Shown in pieces: positions 50,231 through 62,634 of a DNA stretch of 64,000 bases. The stretch comes from Rattus norvegicus. Taxonomy: Eukaryota > Chordata > Mammalia > Rodentia > Muridae. The position numbers were made by a program, and so were the translations under genes. Numbering within the stretch: position 1 is the first letter of the stretch; the number at the start of each line of letters is the position of its first letter. The notes beneath the pieces were generated by a model. It was given only the letters and a program-made list of their open reading frames with translations. It did not search any database and was not told the DNA's origin. The DNA lies in contig NC_086021.1 in NCBI RefSeq assembly GCF_036323735.1, positions 132,646,976 through 132,710,975 on the forward strand, in the 5' to 3' direction.

Positions 50231-50272
50231 GGGTTGTTTGTTTGTTTGTTCATTTGTTTGTTTGTTTGTTTA
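50231..50272 (+). repeat. (GTTT)n microsatellite
   Basis: gtttgtttgtttgttcattt units of about 40 bp. Confidence 0.9.
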
Positions 50273-50284
50273 AAAGAGGTGTGG

Positions 50285-50548
50285 GCTAGAAAGATAGTTC
50301 TGTCAGTAAACTCTTTGTTCCATAAGCATGAGGACCAGAATTTGATCCCTAGAACCCAAATAAAAACTCAAGCACACTGCGGTGTACTTACAATGTCAAT
50401 CCTGAAGAGAGAGACAGGAAACTCCCTGGATTCCATGAGAACCAGCCCAGCCTATGGTCACAGTGAGAGACCCTGTCTCATCAACATACACAGATCCTGA
50501 GGAATGACAGCCAAGATTAACCTTGACCTCCATATGTGAACACACACA
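50285..50548 (+). repeat. B3-type SINE
   Basis: gggctagaaagatagttctg, ataagcatgaggaccagaat, ttgatccctagaacccaaat, cagtgagagaccctgtctca and tgaggaatgacagccaagat, then dinucleotide CA. This is the B3 order at full length. Confidence 0.75.
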
Positions 50549-50551
50549 TAC

Positions 50552-50553
<2 letters not shown>

Positions 50554-50601
<48 letters not shown>
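50554..50601 (+). repeat. (CA)24 microsatellite
   Basis: A perfect CA run forming the tail of the preceding B3. Confidence 0.97.
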
Positions 50602-50607
<6 letters not shown>

Positions 50608-50611
50608 TAAT

Positions 50612-51060
50612 GCTATATTAACAAGATTCTCTAAAGGAACACAACATAGAACGAATAGATATCTTAAAGAGGGATTTATTACTTTGGGTTATAGGATGTG
50701 GTCGGTCCAGGTGGCCCAGCAATGTCTGTCCCACACTGGAGAGGTCAAGAGGTCAGTCGTTGCTTAGTTGCTCTTTCCCTCAAGGCTGGATAGCTCAGTA
50801 GTCCCAATCTGGCACTGGAGACCTGGAGGACCCCTGGAGACCTGTTGACCTTCAGTCAGTGCTAGAATATTCTGCAAGGGTGTGAGGATAGGGGTACAAC
50901 CTCTGCTAAAAATGGAGAAAGTTCTTCCGCGGGTAACATGAACCCCTCAGAATCTGGGGGTTCAAAGTCCTCAGCCTCATTCTGGGCTTATCACATGCCT
51001 CCTTCCCAAGTTACAGGATCTCACTCCTTCCTAACAATCAATGCCCTTACTTTAACAGCC
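50612..51060 (-). repeat. Rodent interspersed repeat, decayed
   Basis: ttaacaagattctctaaagg, aacacaacatagaacgaata, gagggatttattactttggg, ggatgtggtcggtccagg and ggctggatagctcagtagtc follow a familiar rodent repeat. Family and strand are not firm. Confidence 0.5.
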
Positions 51061-53007
<1,947 letters not shown>

Positions 53008-53017
53008 TCCATTCTTT
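53008..53017. repeat. L1 target-site duplication, 3' side
   Basis: tccattcttt is repeated at 59336-59345, beyond the 5' end of the L1. The join to the poly-T makes the exact limit uncertain by a few bases. Confidence 0.6.
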
Positions 53018-53092
53018 TTTTTTTTATTATTAACTTGAGTATTTCTTATATACATTTCGAGTGTTATTCCCTTTCCCGGTTTCCGGGCAAAC

Positions 53093-53162
53093 ATCCCCCT
53101 CCCCCTCCCCTTCCTTATGGGTGTTCCCCTCCCTACCCTCCCCCCATTGCCGCCCTCCCCTC
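53093..53162 (-). repeat. L1 3' UTR G-rich polypurine tract
   Basis: The plus strand shows catccccctccccctcccc and cccctccctaccctcccccc. On the L1 sense strand this is a G-run-rich tract, a known conserved feature of mammalian L1 3' UTRs with G-quadruplex potential. It lies between the ORF2 stop and the poly-A. Confidence 0.85.
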
Positions 53163-54349
53163 AACAGTCTAGTTCACTGGGGGTTCAGTCTTAGCAGGAC
53201 CCAGGGCTTCCCCTTCCACTGGTGCTCTTACTAGGATATTCATTGCTATCTATGAGGTCAGAGTCCAGGGTCAGTCCATGTATAGTCTTTAGGTAGTGGC
53301 TTAATCCCTGGAAGCTCTGGTTGCTTGGCATTGTTGTACATATGGGGTCTCGAGCCCCTTCAAGCTCTTCCAGTTCTTTCTCTGATTCCTTCAACGGGGG
53401 TCCTATTCTCAGTTCAGTGGTTTGCTGCTGGCATTCGCCTCTGTATTTGCTGTATTCTGGCTGTGTCTCTTAGGAGCGATCTACATCCGGCTCCTGTCGA
53501 TCTGCACTTCTTTGCTTCATCCATCTTGTCTAATTGGGTGGCTGAATATGTATGGGCCACATGTGGGGCAGGCTCTGAATGGGTGTTCCTTCAGTCTCTG
53601 TTTTAATCTTTGCCTCCCTATTCCCTGCCAAGGGTATTCTTGTTCCCCTTTTAAAGAAGGAGTGAAGCATTCACATTTTGATCATCCGTCTTGAGTTTCA
53701 TTTGTTCTAGGCATCTAGGGTAATTCAAGCATTTGGGCTAATAGCCACTTATCAGTGAGTGCATACCATGTATGTCTTTCTGTGATTGGGTTAGCTCACT
53801 CAGGATGATATTTTCCAGTTCCAACCATTTGCCTACGAATTTCATAAAGCCGTTGTTTTTGATAGCTGAATAATATTCCATTGTGTAGATGTACCACATT
53901 TTCTGTATCCATTCCTCTGTTGAAGGGCATCTGGGTTCTTTCCAGCTTCTGGCTATTATAAATAAGGCTGCGATGAACATAGTGGAGCACGTGTCTTTTT
54001 TATATGTTGGGGAATCTTTTGGGTATATGCCCAAGAGAGGTATAGCTGGATCCTCAGGCAGTTCAATGTCCAATTTTCTGAGGAACCTCCAGAATGATTT
54101 CCAGAATGGTTGTACCAGTCTGCAATCCCACCAACAATGGAGGAGTGTTCCTCTTTCTCCGCATCCTCGCCAGCATCTGCTGTCACCTGAGTTTTTGATC
54201 TTAGCCATTCTCACTGGTGTGAGGTGAAATCTCAGGGTTGTTTTGATTTGCATTTCCCTTATGACTAAAGATGTTGAACATTTCTTTAGGTGTTTCTCAG
54301 CCATTCGGCATTCCTCAGCTGTGAATTCTTTGTTTAGCTCTGAACCCCA

Positions 54350-54354
54350 TTTTT
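54350..54354 (-). other. ORF2 frameshift site 2
   Basis: The frame that reads ...ETNNPIKN stops soon after this A-run, while ORF2 goes on in another frame from about 54345. The loss of one A in the run is the simplest explanation (inference). Confidence 0.75.
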
Positions 54355-55883
54355 AATAGGGTTATTTGTCTCCCTGCGGTCTAACTTCTTGAGTTCTTTG
54401 TATATTTTGGATATAAGGCCTCTATCTGTTGTAGGATTGGTAAAGTTCTTTTCCCAATCTGTTGGTTGCCGATTTGTCCTAACCACAGTGTCCTTTGCCT
54501 TACAGAAGCTTTGCAGTTTTATGAGATCCCATTTGTCGATTCTTGATCTTAGAGCATAAGCCATTGGTGTTTTGTTCAGGAAATTTTTTCCAGTGCCCAT
54601 GTGTTCCAGATGCTTCCCTAGTTTTTCTTCTATTAGTTTGAGTGTGTCTGGTTTGATGTGGAAGTCCTTGATCCACTTGGACTTAAGCTTTGTACAGGGT
54701 GATAAGCATGGATCAATCTGCATTCTTCTACATGTTGCCCTCCAGTTGAACCAGCACCATTTGCTGAAAATGCTATCTTTTTTCCATTGGATGGTTTTGG
54801 CTCCTTTGTCAAAAATCAAGTGACCATAGGTGTGTGGGTTCATTTCTGGGTCTTCAATTCTATTCCATTGGTCTATCTGTCTGTCTCTGTACCAATACCA
54901 TGCAGTTTTTATCACTATTGCTCTGTAATACTGCTTGAGTTCAGGGATAGTGATTCCCCCTGAAGTCCTTTTATTGTTGAGGATAGTTTTAGCTATCCTG
55001 GGTTTTTTGTTATTCCAGATGAATTTGCAAATTGTTCTGTCTAACTCTTTGAAGAATTGGATTGGTATTTTGATGGGGATTGCATTGAATCTGTAGATCG
55101 CTTTTGGTAAAATGGCCATTTTTACTATATTAATCCTGCCAATCCATGAGCATGGGAGATCTTTCCATCTTCTGAGGTCTTCTTCAATTTCTTTCTTCAG
55201 TGTCTTGAAGTTCTTAGTGTACAGATCTTTTACTTGCTTGGTTAAAGGCACACCGAGGTACTTTATATTATTTGGGTCTATTATGAAGGGTGTCGTTTCC
55301 CTAATTTCTTTCTCGGCTTCTTTCTCTTTTCTGTAGAGGAAGGCTACTGATTTATTTGAGTTAATTTTATACCCAGCCACTTTGCTGAAGTTGTTTATCA
55401 GCTTTAGTAGTTCTCTGGTGGAACTTTTGGGATCACTTAAATAAACTATCATATCATCTGCAAATAGTGATATTTTGACTTCTTCTTTTCCGATCTGTAT
55501 CCCCTTGACCTCCTTTTGTTGTCTGATTGCTCTGGCTAGAACTTCAAGAACTATATTGAATAAGTAGGGAGAGAGTGGGCAGCCTTGTCTAGTCCCTGAT
55601 TTTAGTGGGATTGCTTCAAGTTTCTCTCCATTTAGTTTAATGTTAGCAACTGGTTTGCTGTATATGGCTTTTACTATGTTTAGGTATGGGCCTTGAATTC
55701 CTATTCTTTCCAGGACTTTTATCATGAAGGGGTGTTGAATTTTGTCAAATGCTTTCTCAGCATCTAATGAAATGATCATGTGGTTTTGTTCTTTCAGTTT
55801 GTTTATATAATGGATCACGTTGATGGTTTTCCGTATATTAAACCATCCCTGCATGCCTGGGATGAAGCCTACTTGATCATGGT

Positions 55884-55896
55884 GGATGATTGTTTT
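55884..55896. repeat. ID target-site duplication, left
   Basis: ggatgattgtttt is repeated exactly at 56020-56032. Confidence 0.93.
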
Positions 55897-56019
55897 TTCT
55901 TTTTTTTTTCTTTTTTTTTCTTTTCTTTTTTTTTTTTTTTTTTTCGGAGCTGGGGACTGAACCCAGGGCCTTGCGTTTGCTAGGCAAGCGCTCTACCACT
56001 GAGCTAAATCCCCAACCCC
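55897..56019 (-). mobile_element. ID SINE inserted in L1 ORF2
   Basis: The minus-strand body 55945-56019 begins ggggttggggatttagctc, keeps the A box (tagctcagtggtagagcgc), has B-box sequence gggttcagtcccc, and ends in gctccg followed by an A-tail of about 48 with g interruptions. It has the same orientation as the L1. The perfect 13-bp duplication shows it landed after the L1 did. The B box has a change (ttcag for ttcgg of the two other copies). Confidence 0.97.
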
Positions 56020-56032
56020 GGATGATTGTTTT
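56020..56032. repeat. ID target-site duplication, right
   Basis: An exact copy of 55884-55896; this is original L1 ORF2 sequence. Confidence 0.93.
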
Positions 56033-57384
56033 GATGTGCTCTTGGATTCGGTTTGCCAGCATTTTATTGAGTATTTTTGAGTCGATATTCATAAGGGAAA
56101 TTGGTCTGAAGTTCTCTTTCTTTGTTGGGTCTTTGTGTGCTTTAGGTATTAGAGTAATTGTGGCTTCATAGAAGGAATTCGGTAGTGCTCCATCTGTTTC
56201 AATTTTGTGGAATAGTTTGGATAATATTGGTGTGAGGTCTTCTATGAAGGTCTGATAGAATTCTGCACTAAACCCGTCTGGACCTGGGCTCTTTTTGGTT
56301 GGGAGACCTTTAATGACTACTTCTATTTCCTTAGGAGTTATGGGGTTGTTTAACTGGTTTATCTGTTCCTGATTTAACTTTGGTACCTGGTATCTGTCTA
56401 AGAAATTGTCCATTTCCTGCAGACTTTCAAGTTTTGTTGAATATAGGCTTTTATAGTAAGATCTGATGATTTTTTGAATTTCCTCTGAATCTGTAGTTAT
56501 GTCTCCCTTTTCATTTCTGATTTTGTTAATTTGGACACACTCTCTGTGTCCTCTCGTTAGTCTGGCTAAGGGTTTATCTATCTTGTTGATTTTCTCAAAG
56601 AACCAACTTTTGGTTCTGTTGATTCTTTCTATGGTCCTTTTTGTTTCTACTTGGTTGATTTCCGCTCTGAGTTTGATTAGTTCCTGCCTTCTACTCCTCC
56701 TGTGTGTATTTGCTTCTTTTTGTTCTAGAACTTTTATGTGTGCTGTCAAGCTGCTGATATATGCTCTTTCCTGTTTCTTTCTGCAGGCACACAGCGCTAT
56801 GAGTTTTCCTCTTAGCACAGCTTTCATTGTGTCCCATAAGTTTGGGTATGTTGTACCTTCATTTTCATTAAATTCTAAAAAGTTTTTAATTTCTTTCTTT
56901 ATTTCTTCCTTGACCAGGTTATCATTGAGTAGAGCATTGTTCAATTTCCACGTATATGTGGGCATTCTTCCCTTATTGTTATTGAAGACCAGTTTTAGGC
57001 CGTGGTGGTCTGATAGCACGCATGGGATTATTTCTATCTTTCTGTACCTGTTGAGGCCCGTTTTTTGACCAAGTATATGGTCAATTTTGGAGAAAGTACC
57101 ATGAGGAGCTGAGAAGAAGGTATATCCTTTTGCTTTAGGATAGAATGTTCTATAAATATCTGTTAAGTCCATTTGGCTCATGACTTCTCTTAGTCTGTCT
57201 ACGTCTCTGTTTAATTTCTGTTTCCATGATCTGTCCATTGATGAGAGTGGGGTGTTGAAATCTCCCACTATTATTGTGTGAGGTGCAATGTGTGTTTTGA
57301 GCTTTATTAAGGTTTCTTTTACGTATGTAGGTGCCCTTGTATTTGGGGCATAGATATTTAGGATTGAGAGTTCATCTTGGTGGA

Positions 57385-57390
57385 TTTTTT
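57385..57390 (-). other. ORF2 frameshift site 1
   Basis: The ORF2 frame reads to ...FIKGKNPPR and stops at 57372. ORF2 continues (DELSILNIYAPN-like, then VGDFN) in another frame. A one-base gain in this A-run is the simplest explanation (inference). Confidence 0.75.
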
Positions 57391-57757
57391 CCTTTGATGA
57401 ATATGAAGTGTCCTTCCTTATCTTTTTTGATGACTTTTAATTGAAAATTGATTTTATTTGATATTAGAATGGCTACTCCAGCTTGCTTCTTCCGACCATT
57501 TGCTTGGAAAGTTGTTTTCCAGCCTTTCACTCTGAGGTAGTGTCTGTCTTTGTCTCTGAGGTGTGTTTCCTGTAGGCAGCAGAATGCAGGGTCCTCGTTG
57601 TGTATCCAGTTTGTTAATCTATGTCTTTTTATTGGGGAGTTGAGGCCATTGATGTTGAGAGATATTAAGGAATAGTGATTATTGCTTCCTGTCATAATCA
57701 TATTTGGATGTGAGGTTATGTTTGTGTGCCTTTCTTCTCTTTGTTTTGTTGCCAAGA

Positions 57758-58834
57758 TTAGTTTCTTGCTTCTTCTAGGGTATAGCTTGCTTCCTTATGT
57801 TGGGCTTTACCATTTATTATCCTTTGTAGTGCTGGATTTGTAGAAAGATATTGTGTAAATTTGGTTTTGTCATGGAATATCTTGGTTTCTCCATCTATGT
57901 TAATTGAGAGTTTTGCAGGATACAGTAACCTGGGCTGGCATTTGTGTTCTCTTAGGGTCTGTATGACATCTGTCCAGGATCTTCTGGCCTTCATAGTTTC
58001 TGGCGAGAAGTCTGGTGTGATTCTGATAGGTCTGCCTTTATATGTTACTTGACCTTTTTCCCTTACTGCTTTTAATATTCTTTCTTTATTTTGTGCGTTT
58101 GGTGTTTTGACTATTATGTGATGGGAGGTGTTTCTTTTCTGGTCCAATCTATTTGGAGTTCTGTAGGCTTCTTGTATGCCTATGGGTATCTCCTTTTTTA
58201 GGTTAGGGAAGTTTTCTTCTATGATTTTGTTGAAGATATTTACTGGTCCTTTGAGCTGGGAGTCTTCACTCTCTTCTATACCTATTATCCTTAGGTTTGA
58301 TCTTCTCATTGAGTCCTGGATTTCCTGTATGTTTTGGACCAGTAGCTTTTTCTGCTTTACATTATCTTTGACAGTTGAGTCAATGATTTCTATGGAATCT
58401 TCTGCTCCCGAGATTCTCTCTTCCATCTCTTGTATTCTGTTGGTGAAGCTTGTATCTACAGCTCCTTGTCTCTTCTTTTGGTTTTCTATATCCAGGGTTG
58501 TTTCCATGTGTTCTTTCTTGATTGCTTCTATTTCCATTTTTAATTCCTTCAACTGTTTGATTGTGTTTTCCTGGAATTCTTTCAGGGATTTTTGCGATTC
58601 CTCTCTGTAGGCTTCTACTTGTTTATTAATGTTTTCCTGTGTTTCTCTAAGGGAGTTCTTCACGTCTTTCTTGAAGTCCTCCAGCATCATGATCAAATAT
58701 GATTTTGAAACTAGATCTTGCTTTTCTGTTGTGTTTGGATATTCCATATTTATTTTGGTGGGAGAATTGGACTCCGATGATGCCATGTAGTCTTGGTTTC
58801 TATTGCTTGGGTTCCTGCGCTTGCCTCCTGCCAT
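57758..58834 (-). CDS. L1 ORF1 protein, intact
   Basis: ORF1p is the RNA-binding chaperone that coats L1 RNA as a trimer in the cytoplasmic particle. The frame is whole from ATG (58832-58834) to TAA (57758-57760), 358 residues, close to the usual rodent length. A basic, low-complexity N-terminus (1-40) precedes a coiled coil (about 43-170, rich in K, E, Q and heptad-like leucine/isoleucine). An RRM-like core follows (about 177-265, with RRSNLRIIGIEE at 178-189), then the C-terminal domain (about 266-340, with TYKGRPIRITPDFSPET and ARRSW at 283-287). The ATG chosen is the first in frame and begins MAGGKRRNPSNRNQ, the expected rat L1 start. ORF2 follows in another frame. Expression depends on the 5' UTR promoter, not shown to be active. 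Confidence 0.95.
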   Translation of the reverse strand: MAGGKRRNPSNRNQDYMASSESNSPTKINMEYPNTTEKQDLVSKSYLIMMLEDFKKDVKNSLRETQENINKQVEAYREESQKSLKEFQENTIKQLKELKMEIEAIKKEHMETTLDIENQKKRQGAVDTSFTNRIQEMEERISGAEDSIEIIDSTVKDNVKQKKLLVQNIQEIQDSMRRSNLRIIGIEESEDSQLKGPVNIFNKIIEENFPNLKKEIPIGIQEAYRTPNRLDQKRNTSHHIIVKTPNAQNKERILKAVREKGQVTYKGRPIRITPDFSPETMKARRSWTDVIQTLREHKCQPRLLYPAKLSINIDGETKIFHDKTKFTQYLSTNPALQRIINGKAQHKEASYTLEEARN

Positions 58835-59335
58835 CAGATTATCTCTAGTGTTACTTTGTTCTGCTATTTCTGACAGTGGCTAGATTGTCCTATAAGCCTG
58901 TGTGTCAGGAGTGCTGTAGACCTGTTTTCCTGTTTTCTTTCAGCCAGTTGTGGGGACAGAGTGTTCTGCTTTCGGGCGTGTAGTTTTTCCTCTCTACAGG
59001 TCTTCAGCTGTTCCTGTGGGCCTGTGTCTTGAGTTCACCAGGCAGGTCACTTGCAGCAGAAAAGTTGGTCTTACCTGTGGTCCCGAGGCTCAAGTTTGCT
59101 CGCGGGGTGCTGCCCAAGAGCTCTCTGCGGCAGCAGCAACCAGGAAGATCTGCGCCGCCCTTTCCAGGAGCTTCCGTGCACTAGGGTTCCAGATGGTGTT
59201 TGGTGTTTTCCTCTGGCGTCCGAGGTGTGTGTGCAGAGTGCAGTCTCCTCTGGTTTCCCAGGCGTGTCTGCCTCTCTGTAGGTTTAGCTCTCCCTCCCAC
59301 GGGATTTGGGTGCAGAGAACTGTTTATCCGGTCTC
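58835..59335 (-). promoter_or_regulatory. L1 5' UTR (internal promoter region)
   Basis: About 500 bp upstream of ORF1, richer in GC and CpG than its surroundings (for example 59100-59235, with ggcgtccgaggtg and ctcgcggggtgctgcc). This is the position of the L1 internal pol II promoter. No tandem monomers are visible, so it may be a single or truncated 5' UTR unit. The end is set by the 10-bp duplication at 59336. Confidence 0.75.
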
Positions 59336-59345
59336 TCCATTCTTT
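59336..59345. repeat. L1 target-site duplication, 5' side
   Basis: tccattcttt, matching 53008-53017. Confidence 0.6.
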
Positions 59346-61559
59346 ATATAAGTCTTAGAGTCTCTGTTAAATTTACCTCTAAGTATTTTGAATGTGTCAT
59401 TGATATCTTTTGTGTGTGATTTTTAGTGTTTTTACTATCCTGAGCTGAAACATGAATTTACAATTGCAGACTGCCTTATAGAAGAAACCCCTCTCACTTT
59501 GTGAGGCCTCAAATATTAGAACTAGATAGTGAGAGTGAATTCCACAAAGCTACCCTCCTGGTCATTTTGCACACACCTCAGGAACAAAGGTGTCCTGCGT
59601 CCTGCTCAGTGTATCTCCAAGGGGATTCTCTTTAAGGATTCAGTCCTATGACATCTGAAAATGAAAGCACACAGGAGGATCTAAATGACTCTTTCGGGGA
59701 CACAATCACTGGAGTTGTGTGAAGCTATGTCCTGGATAACCTTCCGTGGTCCAAGATCCAACAGGCAGGCTGTGGTGATGTTCAGTGTTCTTCTGCAGTT
59801 CTCTCTTCTTGTTCCCCTAGGTAGCCCCCTGCAAATCACTGTTTCTGCACTGGCTTTGAATCTGCCTTATCCTTTTCTTTCTTATATGCCTTTTCTTATA
59901 TGACACTGCAAAGACCATATAAATACACTAAAAATATATTTTAGGGGAAAAAGCTCTTAATGAGGGGTTATATGCTTGATTCAGAGTACATATAAGTACC
60001 TGAAGTGTGAATTAAGTTTCACTGCTCACTATGAAGACCTGGGATGAACTCATATAATAAGAGCAAGAGAAATACAGAATTCAATGGACAGAAACTATGG
60101 AATCCACCTAAAACTTAGAGGAATTAGTAAATGGCCTCTCAAAGCTCAGCTCAACTCACTACCTGCTCTCTAAGTAACACTTACTGGAGCACAACTACAA
60201 ATAGCATGTTACAAGAGCTTTTGTATAAAAGGGAGAGTGTCCCTGTTGTCAGGGAAACTCTGTGACCTGTACACCTAATCTACTTACTTAGTGGACTTTT
60301 GCAAAGGAAAAGCTCTCGGCCAACTCCAAGCTCAAAAGTAAAATAATTAAAATAATCTAGTGGTTAAGGCCTGAATTTTGGAATTAGACTAAATTTTGCA
60401 TTCTGAGTCTACTGTTTAGTTACAGTGTGATGTTCGACAACAAGCATACCATTTTAGCTACCACCTCTATGAAGGATTGGAAACAGAGGTAATCCCAGTG
60501 GTTAGAGTTTCTGGATAATACCGCATTTGGCAGATTGCCTCCGACAGCAAGCACAGCCGATACCGTAATATTTAAGCACAGTTCTGATAGTACAGCGTGG
60601 CTATGACTGCCTTTGTTCTAAGACAAAATGGTGTCATGTTGCTAGACCTTGAAAACACTAAACCAAGGAAAGCTGGAGGAAATAAGAAAACTTCAGTAGC
60701 TATTAATATTAAGCCATGTAAACATCATGTCAGGGGAAATAACAGTGGTAAAAAGATACCAAATATTGATGAATGGGTCAGCTCACTGAGATGTGCTAGT
60801 TCTAAATTAAGATTTATGGGTATGATACAGATATTACATTAGTATAATTATACAGAAATGATGATTATTTGCCTAGAATTCAAACATAAATACACATATT
60901 CAGAAGTCCTACCTAGGTCTTCTTTTTCCTTCTAGGGCACAGACTTGTTCCCCAGTTGCTAGGAGAGCTACTTACTAGAAGAATGCTGTTAGCTACAGAG
61001 AATTATCTCACCATGATCTTGCCTCCCTTCTTGGGTAGACTGCATTTGGTAACTGGCCAGAGATATTACTTTTATCTATAGTAAAAGCCAGCCCTGGGTC
61101 CCCACAGTGCAGCTCTCAAATAGACATCTTGGGTCTCGTCGGCTGCATCCTACCTGGGTATCCATCTATAAGAGCAAAGCATCAGTCTACACGGAACCAA
61201 AAAAAAAAAAAAAAAAATAGAAGGGAGAGAGAAACAGCCAGTTCTGTAGTTGTATTTAGAAGCTTCACAGTTTTCTTTCAATAATTTACAGAAATGTATT
61301 CAAAAATAAACAAGCCAATATAGACATGACCAAAATCGTCTATTAAATTGGCCTAATTAATACATACAGTCACAGGATAATATATATTGTTTATAAAACA
61401 CATGAAATATTCACCAAGAGAAGTCATATTATAGGTCATAGTTTATCAATAAATAAACTTAAGAAGAAAAACATATGACTATTAATAACATATAATAAGT
61501 TAGTCTTTAAAGTGATCAGAACAATCCCCAGGTCCAGATGACTTTGCACAGGAAATCCC
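59346..61559. other. Mostly single-copy
   Basis: AT-rich parts lie at 61230-61510. A MIR-like piece is at 60350-60495 and an A18 run at 61200-61217. The L1-like piece of about 70 bp at 59365-59430 (aaatttacctctaagtattt) is uncertain. No gene is recognised. Confidence 0.4.
60350..60495 (+). repeat. MIR-like SINE fragment
   Basis: tctagtggttaaggcctgaa, ttttggaattagactaaatt and ctgtttagttacagtgtgat follow the MIR 5' and core order. Confidence 0.5.
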
Positions 61560-61680
61560 AGCACTCAGGAGGCTGAGCTAGGAGCTGGAGTTAAAGGCTG
61601 GCTGGACTCCAAGGTGAGCTCCAGTTCAGCGTAGAATAGAACAAGCACTTGCCTCAAAAACAAAACAAAGCAAAAACTGT
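61560..61680 (+). repeat. B1-type SINE fragment
   Basis: aatcccagcactcaggaggc, tgagctaggagctggagtta and gctggctggactccaaggtg, then tgcctcaaaaacaaaacaaa. Confidence 0.8.
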
Positions 61681-61945
61681 ATACAGTTAGCTTCACAGTG
61701 GACTGAGCAAAACTAAAGCGTTTCTCTTGTTAGTCATGATTCTCCAGAGGAACATACCAACTTAAGAAAGGAGAGAAGGGTGGGAGAGAGAGGAATGGAA
61801 GGAAGAATGAGGAAAGGAGGGGAGGAGGAAAGAAGTGAGAGAAAAGTGAGGATTTTCGGCCAAGTCTAAGAACCAGAAATGCCAAAGCAGATAAGTGACA
61901 TCCTGTTCAAGCAGGAGGAGGGAAATCCAGTGTGCCTTGGAGTTT

Positions 61946-62163
61946 TGGGTTGGGTTGGATTGGGTTGGGTTGTGTTGGATTGGGTTGGGTTGGACTGGGT
62001 TGGGCTGGGTTGGGCTGGGTTGGGTTGGGCTGGGTTGGGTTGAGTTGGGCTGGGTTGGGCTGGGTTGGGTTGGGTTGGGCTGGGTTGGGCTGGGTTGGGT
62101 TGGGCTGGGTTGGGCTGGGTTGGGTTGGGTTGGGTTGGGTTGGGCTGGGTTGGGTTGGGTTGG
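61946..62163 (+). repeat. G-rich (GGGTT/GGGCT)n array
   Basis: About 43 pentamers of gggtt with gggct variants, and rare ggatt, gtgtt, ggact and gagtt. GGG tracts recur every five bases on the plus strand. Both strands stay open in several frames, giving fake Gly-Leu-Trp or Pro-Thr-Gln proteins. Confidence 0.97.
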
Positions 62164-62224
62164 CTCTAGCCAGCTCAATGTGACAACAATAAAAATAGGA
62201 AAAGGAGGAATTTACAAATTGTAT

Positions 62225-62425
62225 TCATGGATGTCATGATTGCTACCAAGAAAGTCAGATAAGTGCTTGCTTTGCAAATACAAGGACCTGAGGTCAATCC
62301 CCAGAATCCATGTGGAAAAGCCAGGCCTGGGAATGTACACCTATAATCCTAGGGCTGGTGTCAGAGATGGATAGATCTGCCTATTCAGTGGGCTCTGGGC
62401 CGGTGAGAAACACTGTATAAAACAT
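62225..62425 (+). repeat. B3-type SINE, diverged
   Basis: agtgcttgctttgcaaatac, aaggacctgaggtcaatccc, agaatccatgtggaaaagcc, cctataatcctagggctggt and cagtgggctctgggccgg. Confidence 0.65.
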
Positions 62426-62581
62426 AATGACTAGTATTGCTTTTATTATTTTATGTTTATTATATGTATATACTAAATATATTATAGTTTTTATTATTTA
62501 AAGTACCCAAGGAACAAGCCTCAAAGTTGTCCTCTGCCCTTCTCTCACCTGCCCACATCTGGGCATCTGCACAGCCCTCAC

Positions 62582-62585
<4 letters not shown>

Positions 62586-62632
<47 letters not shown>
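62586..62632 (+). repeat. (CA)23 microsatellite
   Basis: A perfect CA run of about 47 bp. Confidence 0.97.

Positions 62633-62634
<2 letters not shown>

Larger units (their letters stand above)
53738..57701 (-). pseudogene. L1 ORF2 (endonuclease/reverse transcriptase), disrupted
   Basis: Encodes the L1 nicking endonuclease and reverse transcriptase. The start is taken at one of two ATGs (57701 or 57695), because the frame upstream to 57755 opens only with TTG. Endonuclease motifs seen are LNINGLNS, LQETHL (Glu near 57568), GDFN (about 57265) and SDHH. The reverse transcriptase catalytic FADD is at 55453-55464. The C-terminal Cys-rich C-x3-C-x7-H-x4-C lies at 54122-54175. The TAG stop is at 53738-53740. 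Three lesions: a frameshift at an A-run near 57385-57390 (likely +1 base), an ID SINE with duplicated target at 55884-56019 (136 extra bases, so it also shifts frame), and a frameshift at the A-run 54350-54354 (likely -1 base). Between lesions the frame stays open, so the decay is recent. Confidence 0.95.
53018..59335 (-). mobile_element. Near full-length rat L1 retrotransposon
   Basis: An autonomous-type LINE-1 of about 6.3 kb. On the minus strand the order is 5' UTR (58835-59335), ORF1 (57758-58834), ORF2 (about 53738-57701), 3' UTR with a G-rich tract (53018-53737) and poly-A. A 10-bp flanking repeat fits L1-endonuclease insertion. ORF1 is whole. ORF2 has two frameshifts and carries a 123-bp ID SINE. 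ORF1 reads as the rat family rather than the mouse one. The short 5' UTR may be truncated relative to active rat L1s. As it stands it cannot retrotranspose by itself, though ORF1 protein could be made if transcribed. Confidence 0.95.

Noticed and set aside
56499..57068. 189-codon plus-strand frame
   Set aside because: Antisense shadow of L1 ORF2.
58176..58610. 144-codon plus-strand frame
   Set aside because: Antisense shadow of L1 ORF1.
58950..59351. 133-codon plus-strand frame in GC-rich DNA
   Set aside because: Antisense of the L1 5' UTR.
61762..62239. Gly-Leu-Trp and Pro-Thr-Gln repeat frames
   Set aside because: Products of the pentamer array in several frames at once; not a protein.
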